This document shows, piece by piece, positions 9,764 to 19,202 of a stretch of DNA of 64,000 nt. This DNA is from Ulvibacter antarcticus (GTDB lineage Bacteria; Bacteroidota; Bacteroidia; Flavobacteriales; Flavobacteriaceae): contig NZ_REFC01000014.1 of the NCBI RefSeq assembly GCF_003688405.1, positions 483,625-547,624 of the forward strand, written 5' to 3'. The notes beneath the pieces are model-generated. The model searched no databases. It was not told where the DNA came from and saw nothing but the letters and a program-made list of their open reading frames with translations. Each line of letters starts with the position of its first letter. The first letter of the stretch is position 1. Made by a program: the position numbers and the translations under genes.

Positions 9764-10708
9764 ATGCTTACAAGAAGACATATAAGAGTTAAAGTATTAC
9801 AATCTGTTTACGCTTTTAATCAAACAGAGTATTCAGACCTTGATAAGCAGGAGAAATTTCTTTTCTATAGCATAGAGCAAATGCTTGATTTGTATTTGCT
9901 AATGCTTCAGCTTATGGTCGAAATGAGAAATCATGCCGAAAATTATCTGATTGTTTCACAAAAAAAACACCTCCCAACAGCCCTAGAGAAAAATCCGAGC
10001 AGGACATTTATTGAAAATAAAATGCTGCGATTAATCGCCTCCAATCCAATTCTTTCAGAAACTATTAAAAGGAAAAAATTAAATTATTGGGCACAGGATG
10101 GTGAATATGTGGCGGTATTATTCAATTCTTTACGGGAACAGGAATGGTACGCCGATTATTTGTCTCTACCTGAAACTACATTCAAAGATGATCAGGCTTT
10201 TATAATTAAAGTGTTTAAAGAGGTCATTGCTCCAAACGATAAATTATACGATTATCTAGAGGATAAACGACTTACTTGGGTAGATGATTTTCCTATTGTG
10301 AACACTGCTTTGGTGAAAATGTTGTCGAAACTCAACGAAAAAAATGCAGCAGCTACATTAGTTCCTGAGTTGTATAAAGATGAACAGGATCGCGAATTTG
10401 CCTTGAGATTATTACGGAAAGTGGTTCTAAATGAGGAAAAACTCTCTGCCGAAATTGAAGGTAAAACGCCAAACTGGGATAAAGAACGAATTGCAGAAGT
10501 AGATTTAATTATACTAAAAATGGGGATTGCAGAATTTTTGTACTTCCCTTCAATTCCAGTTCGGGCTACTATCAATGAATATCTCGAAATATCAAAAGAA
10601 TACTCTACTCCAAAAAGCAGCCTGTTCATTAATGGAATATTGGATAAGCTGGTCAAAGAATTCGAGACATCCAAGAAATTAAATAAAATTGGGAGAGGGC
10701 TTCAATAA
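9764..10708 (+). CDS. nusB: Transcription antitermination factor NusB (long Bacteroidota form)
   Basis: Antitermination factor of the Nus complex that with NusE binds boxA of rRNA operons. At 314 residues it is about twice the E. coli length: the canonical helical NusB domain is the C-terminal ~130 residues (LLRKVVLNEEKL through VRATINEYLEISKEYSTPKSSLFINGILDKL), preceded by a long charged helical extension that starts with the NusB-like LTRRHIRVKVLQSVYAF. This extended form is usual in Bacteroidota. It is followed about 50 bp later by the DUF1573 gene and then yajC, the same order as in many flavobacteria. Confidence 0.92.
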   Translation: MLTRRHIRVKVLQSVYAFNQTEYSDLDKQEKFLFYSIEQMLDLYLLMLQLMVEMRNHAENYLIVSQKKHLPTALEKNPSRTFIENKMLRLIASNPILSETIKRKKLNYWAQDGEYVAVLFNSLREQEWYADYLSLPETTFKDDQAFIIKVFKEVIAPNDKLYDYLEDKRLTWVDDFPIVNTALVKMLSKLNEKNAAATLVPELYKDEQDREFALRLLRKVVLNEEKLSAEIEGKTPNWDKERIAEVDLIILKMGIAEFLYFPSIPVRATINEYLEISKEYSTPKSSLFINGILDKLVKEFETSKKLNKIGRGLQ

Positions 10709-10722
10709 AAGCAAAAAATTAG

Positions 10723-10730
10723 TATTTTTG
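10723..10730 (+). promoter_or_regulatory. -7 promoter box upstream of the DUF1573 gene
   Basis: TATTTTTG matches TAnnTTTG, 28 bp before the start codon. The nearest TTG is too far upstream (31-bp spacer), so only the -7 element is supported. Confidence 0.4.
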
Positions 10731-10758
10731 CAACTCTTTAAATTTAAATTTAATAACT

Positions 10759-11223
10759 ATGAAAAAATCAATTTTATTATTAGCTGTATTATCGGTATTC
10801 GCTTTTACTTCTTGTAAGGAAAACGCTGCGGATAAAGTAAATGAAGAAAATGTTGCTGCTGCTGCCGACCGTGATGCCAAATCTGGTGATGTGCCAGTAA
10901 TGACTTTCGCAGAAAGTGAATTTGACTTCGGAACAATCGAAGGAGGAACAAATGTTGAACACGTTTTTAAATTTACGAATACGGGTAACGCGCCATTAGT
11001 AATCGTTGACGCTAAAAGTAGCTGTGGTTGTACAGTACCTACATACACTAAGGCTCCAGTTGCACCAGGTGATTCAGGTGAGTTACTAGTGAAGTTTAAC
11101 GGTAGTGGAAAAAATCAGGTAAGCAAAACAGTAACTGTTACTGCTAATACTGAAAAAGGAAAAGAAACATTGGTAATCAAGGCTTTTGTTAATGCAAAAG
11201 AAGGTTCTTTACCAACAAGTTAA
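10759..11223 (+). CDS. DUF1573-domain lipoprotein
   Basis: A 154-residue exported lipoprotein. Seen: a signal peptide with lipobox FTSC (Cys at about residue 19), an Ala/Glu/Asp-rich linker, then a single immunoglobulin-like DUF1573 domain (about 48-150) with the family hallmarks ESEFDFGTIEGGTNVEHVF, FTNTGNAPLVI and SSCGCTVPT. The domain resembles ASPM/SPD-2/Hydin-type folds and is typical of surface or periplasmic Bacteroidota proteins; no enzymatic role is known. It lies between nusB and yajC and is probably cotranscribed with yajC (19-bp gap). Confidence 0.88.
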   Translation: MKKSILLLAVLSVFAFTSCKENAADKVNEENVAAAADRDAKSGDVPVMTFAESEFDFGTIEGGTNVEHVFKFTNTGNAPLVIVDAKSSCGCTVPTYTKAPVAPGDSGELLVKFNGSGKNQVSKTVTVTANTEKGKETLVIKAFVNAKEGSLPTS

Positions 11224-11242
11224 TATATAGCAGTCAATAATT

Positions 11243-11536
11243 ATGGAGCAAATTCAAGGCTTTTTGCCTATTATTCTCTTATTCATGGTGATGTATTTAT
11301 TTTTAATACGTCCTCAAATGAAAAAGCAAAAACAAGAGAAGCAATTTTCCCAAACTTTAAAAGAGGGAGATAAAGTGATAACTAAAAGTGGTTTACATGG
11401 AAAACTCCTGAACCTAAATGACGATGGTACGTGTATCATTGAATCTGGTGCAGGGAAAATGAAGTTTGAAAGATCTTCATTATCTATGGAGCTTACCGCA
11501 AAATTGAATGCTCCGGCTACTCCTGCTAAAAAATAA
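11243..11536 (+). CDS. yajC: Preprotein translocase subunit YajC
   Basis: Small single-pass inner-membrane partner of SecDF in protein export. The 97 residues show one N-terminal transmembrane helix (about 6-23, LPIILLFMVMYLFLIRPQMK), then the cytoplasmic beta-barrel part with LKEGDKVITKSGLHGKL, the family signature. Length and layout are standard. It is the last gene of the nusB-DUF1573-yajC group, ended by the hairpin at 11567-11590. Confidence 0.95.
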   Translation: MEQIQGFLPIILLFMVMYLFLIRPQMKKQKQEKQFSQTLKEGDKVITKSGLHGKLLNLNDDGTCIIESGAGKMKFERSSLSMELTAKLNAPATPAKK

Positions 11537-11566
11537 GGATACCTTATTAGGCATCTATATTAAAAA

Positions 11567-11590
11567 AACCTTCAGTGAAAACTGAAGGTT
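11567..11590. terminator. Bidirectional terminator between yajC and pepT
   Basis: Perfect 10-bp stem AACCTTCAGT / ACTGAAGGTT with a GAAA tetraloop, flanked by A-run and T-run, so it can terminate both converging transcripts. Confidence 0.9.
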
Positions 11591-11614
11591 TTTTATTTTA
11601 GATATGTTCTCTAA

Positions 11615-12850
11615 TTACTTCTTCGCTACGAGCTGTGCGATGTTTATAATAACTTCGATTGCTTTCTGCATGCTCTCTACAGGAACGTATTCATACCTTC
11701 CATGAAAATTATGGCCGCCTGCAAAAATGTTCGGACAAGGAAGTCCCATAAAGCTTAATTGAGATCCATCGGTACCACCTCGAATAGGCTTTATAAGTGG
11801 CTTTATACCAGCCATTATCATAGCTTCCTCTGCCGTATCGACGATGTGCATCACCGGCTCCACTTTTTCGCGCATATTAAAGTACTGATCTTTTATCTCT
11901 ACGGAAATCATCTCTTTTTCATATTGTGCATTCAACTCATCCGCTAGTTGTTGTATCATTTCCTTACGGGCTTCGAAATGACCCTTGTCATGATCGCGAA
12001 TAATATATTGAAGCTTTGTGCCATCCACTTCACCCTTGATGCTGTATAGATGAAAGAAACCTTGACGGTCTTCGGTATGCTCTGGAGTTTCCAGTCTAGG
12101 GAGTGAATTGATGAAATCGGTAGCGATGTACATACTATTCACCATTTTCCCTTTTGCATAGCCCGGATGCACGATTTTACCTTTTACCGTGACCATAGCA
12201 CCTGCAGCATTGAAATTTTCATATTCTAATTCACCCACCTGACTTCCATCCATAGTGTAAGCCCATTCTGCTCCAAATTTTTCTACATCAAACTTGTGTG
12301 CGCCTCGTCCAATTTCTTCATCTGGGGTAAAACCTACTCTAATTTTACCATGTTTTATTTCCGGATGGTTAATCAAGTATTCCATTGCCGATACAATTTC
12401 GGCGATTCCAGCCTTGTCATCGGCTCCTAATAAGGTAGTTCCGTCTGTTGTGATAAGTGTCTGTCCTTTATATAAGAGTAAATCATCAAAATCATCAGGC
12501 GAGAGAATAATATCCAGTTCCTTATTTAATACGATGTCTTTACCATCGTAATTTTCAATAATCTGCGGATTTACGTTTTTACCTGTAAAATCGGGAGTAG
12601 TATCGAAATGGGAAACAAATCCGATAACCGGAGTGTCATGATCCACATTCGAAGGTAGAGTTGCCATTATATAAGCGTTCTCATCGATAGTAACATCTGC
12701 CATCCCTATCTGTTTTAGTTCTTCAACTAATGCATTGGCAAGATCCCACTGTTTGTCACTACTAGGAGTTGTCTCACTTTCCGGATCACTTTCAGTGTCT
12801 ACGGTTACATAACTTACAAATCGTTTAATAAGGTGTTGTTTTTCAATCAT
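11615..12850 (-). CDS. pepT: Peptidase T (tripeptide aminopeptidase, M20B)
   Basis: Cytoplasmic dinuclear zinc aminopeptidase that removes N-terminal residues from tripeptides. Length 411 is standard. Metal and catalytic motifs are visible in order: SHFDTTPDF (His), GADDKAG (bridging Asp), [11 protein letters not shown] (catalytic Glu and Glu ligand), [14 protein letters not shown] (Asp), and the C-terminal [17 protein letters not shown] and [10 protein letters not shown] (His). The dimerisation domain sits between about 205 and 320. Monocistronic; converges on yajC at the terminator and is divergent from pyrD. Confidence 0.95.
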   Translation of the reverse strand: MIEKQHLIKRFVSYVTVDTESDPESETTPSSDKQWDLANALVEELKQIGMADVTIDENAYIMATLPSNVDHDTPVIGFVSHFDTTPDFTGKNVNPQIIENYDGKDIVLNKELDIILSPDDFDDLLLYKGQTLITTDGTTLLGADDKAGIAEIVSAMEYLINHPEIKHGKIRVGFTPDEEIGRGAHKFDVEKFGAEWAYTMDGSQVGELEYENFNAAGAMVTVKGKIVHPGYAKGKMVNSMYIATDFINSLPRLETPEHTEDRQGFFHLYSIKGEVDGTKLQYIIRDHDKGHFEARKEMIQQLADELNAQYEKEMISVEIKDQYFNMREKVEPVMHIVDTAEEAMIMAGIKPLIKPIRGGTDGSQLSFMGLPCPNIFAGGHNFHGRYEYVPVESMQKAIEVIINIAQLVAKK

Positions 12851-12911
12851 AGCATTTCATTTACTCTGCAAATTAAAACATATTCAAAATAATAAATACA
12901 TTCTTTAATAC

Positions 12912-12919
12912 TATTTTTG
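12912..12919 (+). promoter_or_regulatory. -7 promoter box of pyrD
   Basis: TATTTTTG (TAnnTTTG). It lies 18 bp before the ATG at 12938. An in-frame TTG at 12917 falls inside this box, so the ATG is the better start. Confidence 0.5.
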
Positions 12920-12937
12920 CTTCAGATTTTACAACCT

Positions 12938-13951
12938 ATGTATAAAGCGATTGCTCGTCCGATTTTCTTCTTATTCGATCCGGAAAAAATTCACCATTTT
13001 ACCTTTTCATTTATTCGTTTTCTTAGCAGTCTTGGCTTGGGAGGACTTTTCCGAAGCATGTATTTGGTAAAAAACAAGAAACTTGAAAGAGAATTGTTTG
13101 GCCTTACATTCCCTAATCCCGTGGGACTCGCAGCTGGTTTCGATAAGGATGCGAAATTGTATAAGGAGTTGTCTGATTTCGGATTTGGCTTTATTGAAAT
13201 TGGAACTGTGACGCCAAAGCCACAAGCTGGAAACCCGAAAAAACGCTTGTTTCGATTAAAGGAAGACTCTGCAATTGTAAATCGGATGGGATTCAATAAT
13301 GGTGGTGTTTCCGAAGCTGTAGAGCGATTAAAGAAAAACCAGAATGTACTTATTGGCGGTAATATTGGTAAGAATAAAGTAACGCCCAATGAAGATGCGG
13401 TAGATGATTATGTGATCTGTTTTGATGCATTATTCGATCATGTCGATTACTTTGTTGTAAATGTGAGTTCTCCTAATACTCCTAATCTTCGGGAGCTTCA
13501 GGACAAGGAGCCTCTAACAAAATTATTGCAAACCCTTCAGAATAACAACAATACCAGGCCTGCTAGAAAACCTATTCTCTTAAAAATCGCGCCTGATCTT
13601 AGTAATGAGCAATTACTGGATATTATCGACATTGTTTCAGAAACCAAAATTGACGGAATTATTGCAACAAACACCACTATTTCCAGAGACGGTCTCACTT
13701 CAGAAAATAAAAAAGAAATGGGCGGCATGAGTGGTAAGCCTCTTGGTAAGCGCTCTACCGAAGTGATTCGGTTCCTTTCAGAAAAAAGCAATAAAGCCTT
13801 TCCAATTATCGGTGTTGGAGGAATCCATTCTGCAGATGATGCGTTAGAAAAGCTTGCTGCAGGCGCAAGTCTTGTGCAATTGTATACAGGTTTTATTTAC
13901 GAAGGTCCGCAGCTTGTAAAAGACATAAACAAAGCGCTATTAAAAGACTAG
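12938..13951 (+). CDS. pyrD: Quinone-dependent dihydroorotate dehydrogenase (class 2)
   Basis: Membrane-associated FMN enzyme oxidising dihydroorotate to orotate in pyrimidine synthesis, passing electrons to quinone. 337 residues from the ATG at 12938. Seen: the N-terminal amphipathic helix of class 2 enzymes ([20 protein letters not shown]), FMN-site motifs [13 protein letters not shown] and IGTVTPKPQ, the catalytic-Ser region [21 protein letters not shown], and the phosphate loop [11 protein letters not shown]. The LysE-family gene starts 4 bp after the stop, so the two are probably cotranscribed although functionally unrelated. Confidence 0.94.
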   Translation: MYKAIARPIFFLFDPEKIHHFTFSFIRFLSSLGLGGLFRSMYLVKNKKLERELFGLTFPNPVGLAAGFDKDAKLYKELSDFGFGFIEIGTVTPKPQAGNPKKRLFRLKEDSAIVNRMGFNNGGVSEAVERLKKNQNVLIGGNIGKNKVTPNEDAVDDYVICFDALFDHVDYFVVNVSSPNTPNLRELQDKEPLTKLLQTLQNNNNTRPARKPILLKIAPDLSNEQLLDIIDIVSETKIDGIIATNTTISRDGLTSENKKEMGGMSGKPLGKRSTEVIRFLSEKSNKAFPIIGVGGIHSADDALEKLAAGASLVQLYTGFIYEGPQLVKDINKALLKD

Positions 13952-13955
13952 TTCG

Positions 13956-14570
13956 ATGATTGAAAACCTACTTTCCTTTTCATTGGCAACACTGGCTTTA
14001 GCGCTATCACCGGGTCCCGACAATATCTATGTGCTTACTCAGTCACTAATTAATGGAACGAAAAGTGGTATTGCGACCACCGCGGGTTTAATTAGCGGAT
14101 GCATTGTTCATACTACATTATTAGCCTTCGGCGTTTCAGCTTTGATTACAGCTTCGGAAGGGATTTTTTATGGAATCAAAGTGTTTGGCGCCCTGTATTT
14201 GCTTTACCTTGCCTACAGTGTCTATAAAAGCGATGCTAGTATCGATCTTTCGGAAAGTGCACCCAAAAAATCAAATTGGGAACTTTTTAAGCAAGGCGTT
14301 TTTATGAATTTAGTGAATCCGAAAGTTATGATTTTCTTTCTCGCCTTTTTCCCTGCTTTTTTATGGGATTTGAATGAAAATACTGTCTCCCAGTTTTATA
14401 TCCTCGGAATAACATTTATGATCGTTTCGTTTATTACATTTAGTACGATTGCAGTATTAGCTGGAAGCGTTTCGCAATTTCTTCTGAAACATCAATCGGT
14501 TGGAAAAATATTGAAGTGGCTTCAAATTCTCGTGTTTGTTGGGATTGCGATTTTTATATTGGTTCCTTGA
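13956..14570 (+). CDS. LysE/RhtB-family amino acid exporter
   Basis: Inner-membrane exporter of amino acids or derivatives. The 204 residues show six hydrophobic segments and the family N-terminus ALSPGPDNIYVLTQS with GIATTAGLISG, plus the mid-protein FMNLVNPKVMIFFLAFFP. Substrate cannot be predicted. It follows pyrD by 4 bp. A second LysE-family gene is at 62417 inside the cassette-like region; the two share only family-level motifs by eye. Confidence 0.88.
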   Translation: MIENLLSFSLATLALALSPGPDNIYVLTQSLINGTKSGIATTAGLISGCIVHTTLLAFGVSALITASEGIFYGIKVFGALYLLYLAYSVYKSDASIDLSESAPKKSNWELFKQGVFMNLVNPKVMIFFLAFFPAFLWDLNENTVSQFYILGITFMIVSFITFSTIAVLAGSVSQFLLKHQSVGKILKWLQILVFVGIAIFILVP

Positions 14571-14685
14571 TACCAAATCGACATACTTAAACTTTTAATA
14601 TAGTCTCCAGAAGAGAATTATTTCTGAATAAAATTTCGCATTTCTATTTCCGTAAAACGTATTCCAAAATACTATCTTTACACTA

Positions 14686-15549
14686 ATGCAAAAAGTAAAA
14701 CTTATAGAATGTCCTCGTGATGCCATGCAGGGAATCAAAGATTGGATTCCAACCGAGGAAAAGGTACAGTATATTCAGTCTATTTTGCGCTGCGGTTTCG
14801 ATACTATTGACTTCGGAAGCTTTGTTTCTCCCAAGGCAATTCCGCAAATGCAGGACACTGCCGAAGTGCTGTCAAAATTAGATCTCTCGGCTAGCGATAG
14901 TAAGTTATTGGCGATCATTGCAAATGTTCGAGGTGCTGAAGCGGCCGTTTTACATCCTGAAATTGATTATTTGGGATATCCTTTTTCGATTTCTGAGAAT
15001 TTTCAGATGCGGAATACTCATAAGACAATTGCACAATCCATAGACATTCTCGATGAGATTCTAAATCTGGCAGATGCAAATAACAAAGAGGTGGTGGCTT
15101 ATTTATCAATGGGCTTTGGGAATCCTTATGGTGATCCCTGGAATGTGGAAATAGTAGGTGAGTGGACCGAAAAACTTGCAGCTATGGGCGTAAAAATTCT
15201 CTCTCTAAGTGATACAGTTGGTTCTTCGACTCCAGAAATCATAACCTATTTATTTTCTAAACTGATTAAAGCCTATCCAAATATAGAATTCGGAGCGCAT
15301 TTACACACTACACCAACGGCTTGGCATGAAAAAATAGATGCAGCATATACTTCAGGCTGCAGAAGATTTGATGGCGCAATACAAGGTTTTGGAGGCTGCC
15401 CGATGGCAAAAGATGAGCTTACCGGAAATATGCCTACGGAAAAAATGCTAAGCTATTTTACTACAAATAAAGTCGATAGTAATATAAATCCGATGTCGTT
15501 CGAAAGTGCTCATAACGAGGCATCCAAGGTGTTTAATCGGTACCATTGA
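14686..15549 (+). CDS. Hydroxymethylglutaryl-CoA lyase
   Basis: Cytoplasmic TIM-barrel lyase cleaving HMG-CoA to acetoacetate and acetyl-CoA, the last step of leucine catabolism. The 287-residue length is slightly short but normal for Bacteroidota. Seen: KLIECPRDAMQGI with the catalytic Arg/Asp pair, DTIDFGSFVSPKAIPQM, metal-binding HLHTT, and the signature loop GFGGCPMAKDELTGNMPTE with the active-site Cys. A weak promoter-like TATCTTTA lies about 10 bp upstream of the start. Shares the leucine degradation theme with the dehydrogenase at 8542. Confidence 0.92.
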   Translation: MQKVKLIECPRDAMQGIKDWIPTEEKVQYIQSILRCGFDTIDFGSFVSPKAIPQMQDTAEVLSKLDLSASDSKLLAIIANVRGAEAAVLHPEIDYLGYPFSISENFQMRNTHKTIAQSIDILDEILNLADANNKEVVAYLSMGFGNPYGDPWNVEIVGEWTEKLAAMGVKILSLSDTVGSSTPEIITYLFSKLIKAYPNIEFGAHLHTTPTAWHEKIDAAYTSGCRRFDGAIQGFGGCPMAKDELTGNMPTEKMLSYFTTNKVDSNINPMSFESAHNEASKVFNRYH

Positions 15550-15665
15550 TTAACTGAAAACATAATTGTTTTAATGCCTACGGTCAAACCCGGGTTAGTA
15601 TAGAACATTTTTGGTCTCTATTAAAATGAATCACTTATCTTTAATGTACTAATTTATAAACCATC

Positions 15666-17249
15666 ATGATTATGCGCTATTCTAATCGTACTATTTTCAA
15701 GAAAATGGGTTATTTGCCGATTTTCGTATCGATATTATTGTTAGTTCTCCAAAGCTGTGGTACTCAACAAAGTCTTCCGGTAACAGAAAGCTCTGACGAA
15801 ATAAGCTTTAAATTCATTCAATTAAACGATGTATATGAAATTGCGCCTTTGGGAGGTGGTTTATATGGCGGACTCGCAAGAGTTGCTCATATCAGGGATT
15901 CAGTGGTCAATGTAAATCCGAATACCTATATGTTTATGGCAGGGGATTTTTTGAATCCATCCTTATTAGGTACTCTTAAAGTTGATGGAGAGCGTGTAAA
16001 TGGAAAGCATATGGTAGAGGTGATGAATGCGATGAATTTCGATTTGGTCACCTTCGGAAACCATGAATTTGATGTTGGAGAAAAAGCCCTTCAGAATAGA
16101 TTAAATGAATCAAATTTCATCTGGACTTCTGCCAATGTAAAGCAAATAACTTCCAAAGGCAAGGAGGTGTTTATGGTTAAGAATGATATAGGAAATATTC
16201 CGATAAAAGAGACCTATATACTTACTATAGAAGATAAGGAAGGCGATCGAGTGAAAGTTGGTTTTTTTAGTGTGACTACGCCTACTAATCCGGTAGAATT
16301 TGTTGCTTATGGTGATGTAATTTTAGAAGGAGTTAGGGCGTACAATGAATTAATAGACAAGGTAGATTTTGTAGTTGGTTTTACACATTTAAGTTTGGAA
16401 GAGGATAAAGCGTTGGCAAATAAATTACCTGATTTACAGCTAATTATGGGTGGCCATGAGCATTATGGCATGTTGGTTCCTGTGAATAACACAATTATTG
16501 CAAAAGCAGATGCTAACGCCAAAACCATTTATATACATACGCTTACCTACAATAAGAAAACAAAAAATTTAAAGATAGATTCGCATTTAATGCCTGTAGA
16601 TGACAAGATAAGTTCCAGTCCTAAAGTGAAAGCTTTGGTGGATAAATGGAATGATATATTAGATAAAAACATAAAAGAAGTAATTTCCGATCCTAACGAA
16701 ATTGTATTTCATGCGAAACCTCCATTGGATGGTACAGATAGTGCAAATAGGGGAATACAGACTAATTTAGGCGATATTTTTACTGCCGCAATGGCTACTT
16801 CTTTTAACATACCTGCACAGGCGGCTATCGTTAATGGCGGGTCTTTCCGATTGGATGATATGCTCGATGGAGATATAAGTAGTCTTGATGTTTTTAGGGT
16901 GCTTCCATTTGGAGGAAAGGTGGTGAAGGTGAAACTAAAAGGTAGCCTGCTTATAGAAGTTTTGGAGTATGGGAAATCCAAAAGTGGGACCGGAGCATAT
17001 TTGCAACGTCACAATATTAAAGAGAGTGATATCGCAGGATGGATGATCAATTCGAAACCCATTAGAATTAATGATGAGTATACGATTGCGATGAGTGATT
17101 TTTTAATGAAAGGATATGATATTCCTTTTCTGAAAGCTGATAATCCCGGTATTATAGAGGTCTACGAACCGATTCCATCTGAAGCTGCCTTCGATGTTCG
17201 TAAAGCTGTAATAAATTATATGAAATCTCTAAAACCCATCAAAAAGTAG
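15666..17249 (+). CDS. Bifunctional metallophosphatase / 5'-nucleotidase lipoprotein
   Basis: A 527-residue exported 5'-nucleotidase/2',3'-cyclic phosphodiesterase-type enzyme for phosphate and nucleoside scavenging. Seen: signal peptide with lipobox near LQSC (about residue 31), N-terminal calcineurin-like metallophosphatase domain with FIQLNDVYE, FMAGDF, FGNHEFDVG and MGGHEHYG, and the C-terminal 5'-nucleotidase domain (about 345-500) with NLGDIFTAAM and NGGSFR. The two in-frame Met codons (15666 and 15672) cannot be separated. The haem-binding-domain gene starts 2 bp after the stop, implying cotranscription. Confidence 0.9.
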   Translation: MIMRYSNRTIFKKMGYLPIFVSILLLVLQSCGTQQSLPVTESSDEISFKFIQLNDVYEIAPLGGGLYGGLARVAHIRDSVVNVNPNTYMFMAGDFLNPSLLGTLKVDGERVNGKHMVEVMNAMNFDLVTFGNHEFDVGEKALQNRLNESNFIWTSANVKQITSKGKEVFMVKNDIGNIPIKETYILTIEDKEGDRVKVGFFSVTTPTNPVEFVAYGDVILEGVRAYNELIDKVDFVVGFTHLSLEEDKALANKLPDLQLIMGGHEHYGMLVPVNNTIIAKADANAKTIYIHTLTYNKKTKNLKIDSHLMPVDDKISSSPKVKALVDKWNDILDKNIKEVISDPNEIVFHAKPPLDGTDSANRGIQTNLGDIFTAAMATSFNIPAQAAIVNGGSFRLDDMLDGDISSLDVFRVLPFGGKVVKVKLKGSLLIEVLEYGKSKSGTGAYLQRHNIKESDIAGWMINSKPIRINDEYTIAMSDFLMKGYDIPFLKADNPGIIEVYEPIPSEAAFDVRKAVINYMKSLKPIKK

Positions 17250-17251
17250 GT

Positions 17252-17728
17252 ATGCATAAATTTATAAAGTATTTTTTAATTGTTCTGCTAATTGCTTTAG
17301 TGGTAATTCAGTTTATACGTCCCGATAAAAATCAAGGTGGATATGAAAGTGTAACTACTTTCGAAAATGAAGTAAAACCTTCTGTGGAAGTAGGGATGAT
17401 TTTAAAGGAAAACTGCTATGATTGCCACAGTGATCAAACACGATACCCTTGGTATGCAGAGATTGCGCCAGTTTCTTTTTGGCTGGCAGATCACATTAAA
17501 GTAGGGAAAGGACACTTTAATGTCTCGGCTTGGGATACATATTCGGTGAAGAAAAAGGAACACAAGTTGGAAGAACTGATCGAAATGGTCGAAAAAGAGG
17601 AAATGCCATTGGATTCATATACCTGGTTACATGGCAATTTAAAAGAAAATGAAGTAAAATTACTTCTTCAATGGGCAACGATTGCCAGAATTGAATATAA
17701 AAACCTCCTTAAAGTATCTTCTAATTAA
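17252..17728 (+). CDS. Haem-binding-domain (cytochrome c-like) membrane protein
   Basis: A 158-residue protein with one N-terminal membrane anchor (about 5-21) and a periplasmic haem_bd-type domain. Seen: a single c-type haem attachment motif CYDCH at about residue 53, followed by SDQTRYPWYAEIAPVSFWL, which is the family hallmark, and a downstream EEMPLDSY with a likely axial Met. It is probably a small electron-transfer or haem-carrying protein; the partner is unknown. Lies 2 bp after the 5'-nucleotidase gene. Confidence 0.88.
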   Translation: MHKFIKYFLIVLLIALVVIQFIRPDKNQGGYESVTTFENEVKPSVEVGMILKENCYDCHSDQTRYPWYAEIAPVSFWLADHIKVGKGHFNVSAWDTYSVKKKEHKLEELIEMVEKEEMPLDSYTWLHGNLKENEVKLLLQWATIARIEYKNLLKVSSN

Positions 17729-17763
17729 CTGCAATTGAAGGAAGTATAAATAATTCTAAAACT

Positions 17764-17786
17764 TTATTTAAAATTATTCTAAATAA
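17764..17786. promoter_or_regulatory. Palindromic operator candidate upstream of the porin promoter
   Basis: Inverted repeat TTATTTAAAA - TTA - TTCTAAATAA, arms matching at 9 of 10 positions. It abuts the -33 element (17789). The TTTAGA/TCTAAA-type dyad resembles metalloregulator (Fur/DtxR-like) boxes seen in Bacteroidota; the regulator is inferred, not shown. Confidence 0.4.
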
Positions 17787-17788
17787 AC

Positions 17789-17819
17789 TTGCGTAAAAGC
17801 GATTTCAATTTTATTTTTG
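17789..17819 (+). promoter_or_regulatory. Promoter of the porin gene
   Basis: TTG (17789-17791) and TATTTTTG (17812-17819) with a 20-bp spacer fit the Bacteroidota -33/-7 pattern. The porin start is 45 bp downstream. Confidence 0.6.
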
Positions 17820-17836
17820 CGGCTGAAATTAATAAC

Positions 17837-17857
17837 TATTTATATTCAGTCTAAATA
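17837..17857. promoter_or_regulatory. Second operator candidate in the porin leader
   Basis: Dyad TATTTA (17837-17842) and TAAATA (17852-17857) around ATTCAGTC, sharing TCTAAATA with the dyad at 17764-17786. It sits between the promoter and the start codon, a position suited to repression. Confidence 0.35.
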
Positions 17858-17864
17858 AAAATAA

Positions 17865-19040
17865 ATGAAAAACATTGCATTACTAGCCCTCTTAATTATA
17901 TCAGGAATTACCTTGGCTCAAACAGCTCAGGACTCTGTTAACAATCCTCAGAATCAGATGAATGCTGCTCAAACTTTGCTTTCTGGTAACTTCGGAAACA
18001 AGGTTACAATAGGGGCTTATGGACAAATAGATTATAATCAGCCGGAAGGTGATAATGGTACTTTAGATGTTCATCGATTGGTATTACTTTTAGGATATAA
18101 GTTTAACGACAAAACACAATTCGTTTCTGAAATTGAAATAGAGCATGTAGAAGAAATTTTTGTAGAACAAGCGTTTATTAACTACGCCGTAGGTGATAAT
18201 ATTAGCTTGCGAGGTGGATTAATGTTGGTGCCTATGGGAATAATCAACGAATATCACGAACCTACGACTTACAACGGAGTGGAGCGCCCAGCGGTAGATA
18301 ATGCTATTGTTCCAACTACCTGGAGAGAATTAGGAGTAGGGGTGACGGGTCGTTTCCCGAATGCATCTTTAGGATATCAGGTGTATGTTTTTAACGGATT
18401 TAAATCTACCCAAGCCGATGGTGAAGGAGGAATTTCCGGGTTTTTAAAAGGCAGCAACGGACTTAGAAGTGGTCGTCAAAAAGGGATCGAGTCTACTGTA
18501 GATTCTCCAACTTTATCGACTAAAATTGATTATTACGGCCTTCCGGGACTGCGTTTAGGTTTGTCTGGTTACTTCGGAAAGACTCAGGCTGCAGATGACA
18601 TTGAAGAAATGGAAGGGGCCAACATTGGGATCGCTATGGTTGGGTTCGATGCCCGCTACGCCTTCCGAAGATTTACTGCAAGAGGACAATTTATTTATGC
18701 CTCATTGAGCGATACTGAAGCATACAATAATGCAACAGATAAGGATCTTGGAAGTGCATTACAAGGGTTTTATGTAGAAGGAGCTTACAATTTATTACCG
18801 TTAACGGCTCAGCAAAAACTATATGCCTTTGCGAGATTTGAACAATACGATACCCATGCCGCGACCGATGGAAGTCTTCAAAGAAATGATGCTTTTAACC
18901 GTCAGGATATTACTACGGGTTTGTCCTACCATATTGCTCCGGGAGTTGTAGTAAAAGGAGATTATCAGTTTAGAGAAAATGCTGCGGATAACTTAGAAGT
19001 CGCAAATCAATTAAACTTTGGAATTGGAGTTTGGTTTTAA
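17865..19040 (+). CDS. Outer-membrane porin (phosphate-selective porin O/P-like)
   Basis: A 391-residue outer-membrane beta-barrel. Seen: a signal peptide (MKNIALLALLIISGITLAQ), an amphipathic alternating-strand pattern throughout with many aromatic/Gly turns, barrel motifs such as VTIGAYGQIDYNQ, FNDKTQFVSEIEIEHVEE and a C-terminal strand ending in aromatic residues (GIGVWF) as expected for BAM-dependent insertion. Family assignment to O/P-type porins is by layout. The two dyads around its promoter suggest metal- or nutrient-responsive control; the FMN-binding protein gene follows 162 bp later on the same strand. Confidence 0.82.
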   Translation: MKNIALLALLIISGITLAQTAQDSVNNPQNQMNAAQTLLSGNFGNKVTIGAYGQIDYNQPEGDNGTLDVHRLVLLLGYKFNDKTQFVSEIEIEHVEEIFVEQAFINYAVGDNISLRGGLMLVPMGIINEYHEPTTYNGVERPAVDNAIVPTTWRELGVGVTGRFPNASLGYQVYVFNGFKSTQADGEGGISGFLKGSNGLRSGRQKGIESTVDSPTLSTKIDYYGLPGLRLGLSGYFGKTQAADDIEEMEGANIGIAMVGFDARYAFRRFTARGQFIYASLSDTEAYNNATDKDLGSALQGFYVEGAYNLLPLTAQQKLYAFARFEQYDTHAATDGSLQRNDAFNRQDITTGLSYHIAPGVVVKGDYQFRENAADNLEVANQLNFGIGVWF

Positions 19041-19202
19041 TGCTTAATTAATTGGAATAAATATATTGTTAGTGTTAAGGAGTTAGTTGGGGTTGGCGAA
19101 TTAAAGGAAGTTGATACTGTACTTCTTTTAGATTGACCGGCTCTGATTGACATTTATTTTTTCAATAGCTATTATAAAATTAGTTTTAAATACATTTGCA
19201 AA

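Noticed and set aside
12917..12937. TTG start for pyrD
   Set aside because: It overlaps the -7 promoter box; the ATG at 12938 gives the normal class 2 N-terminus.
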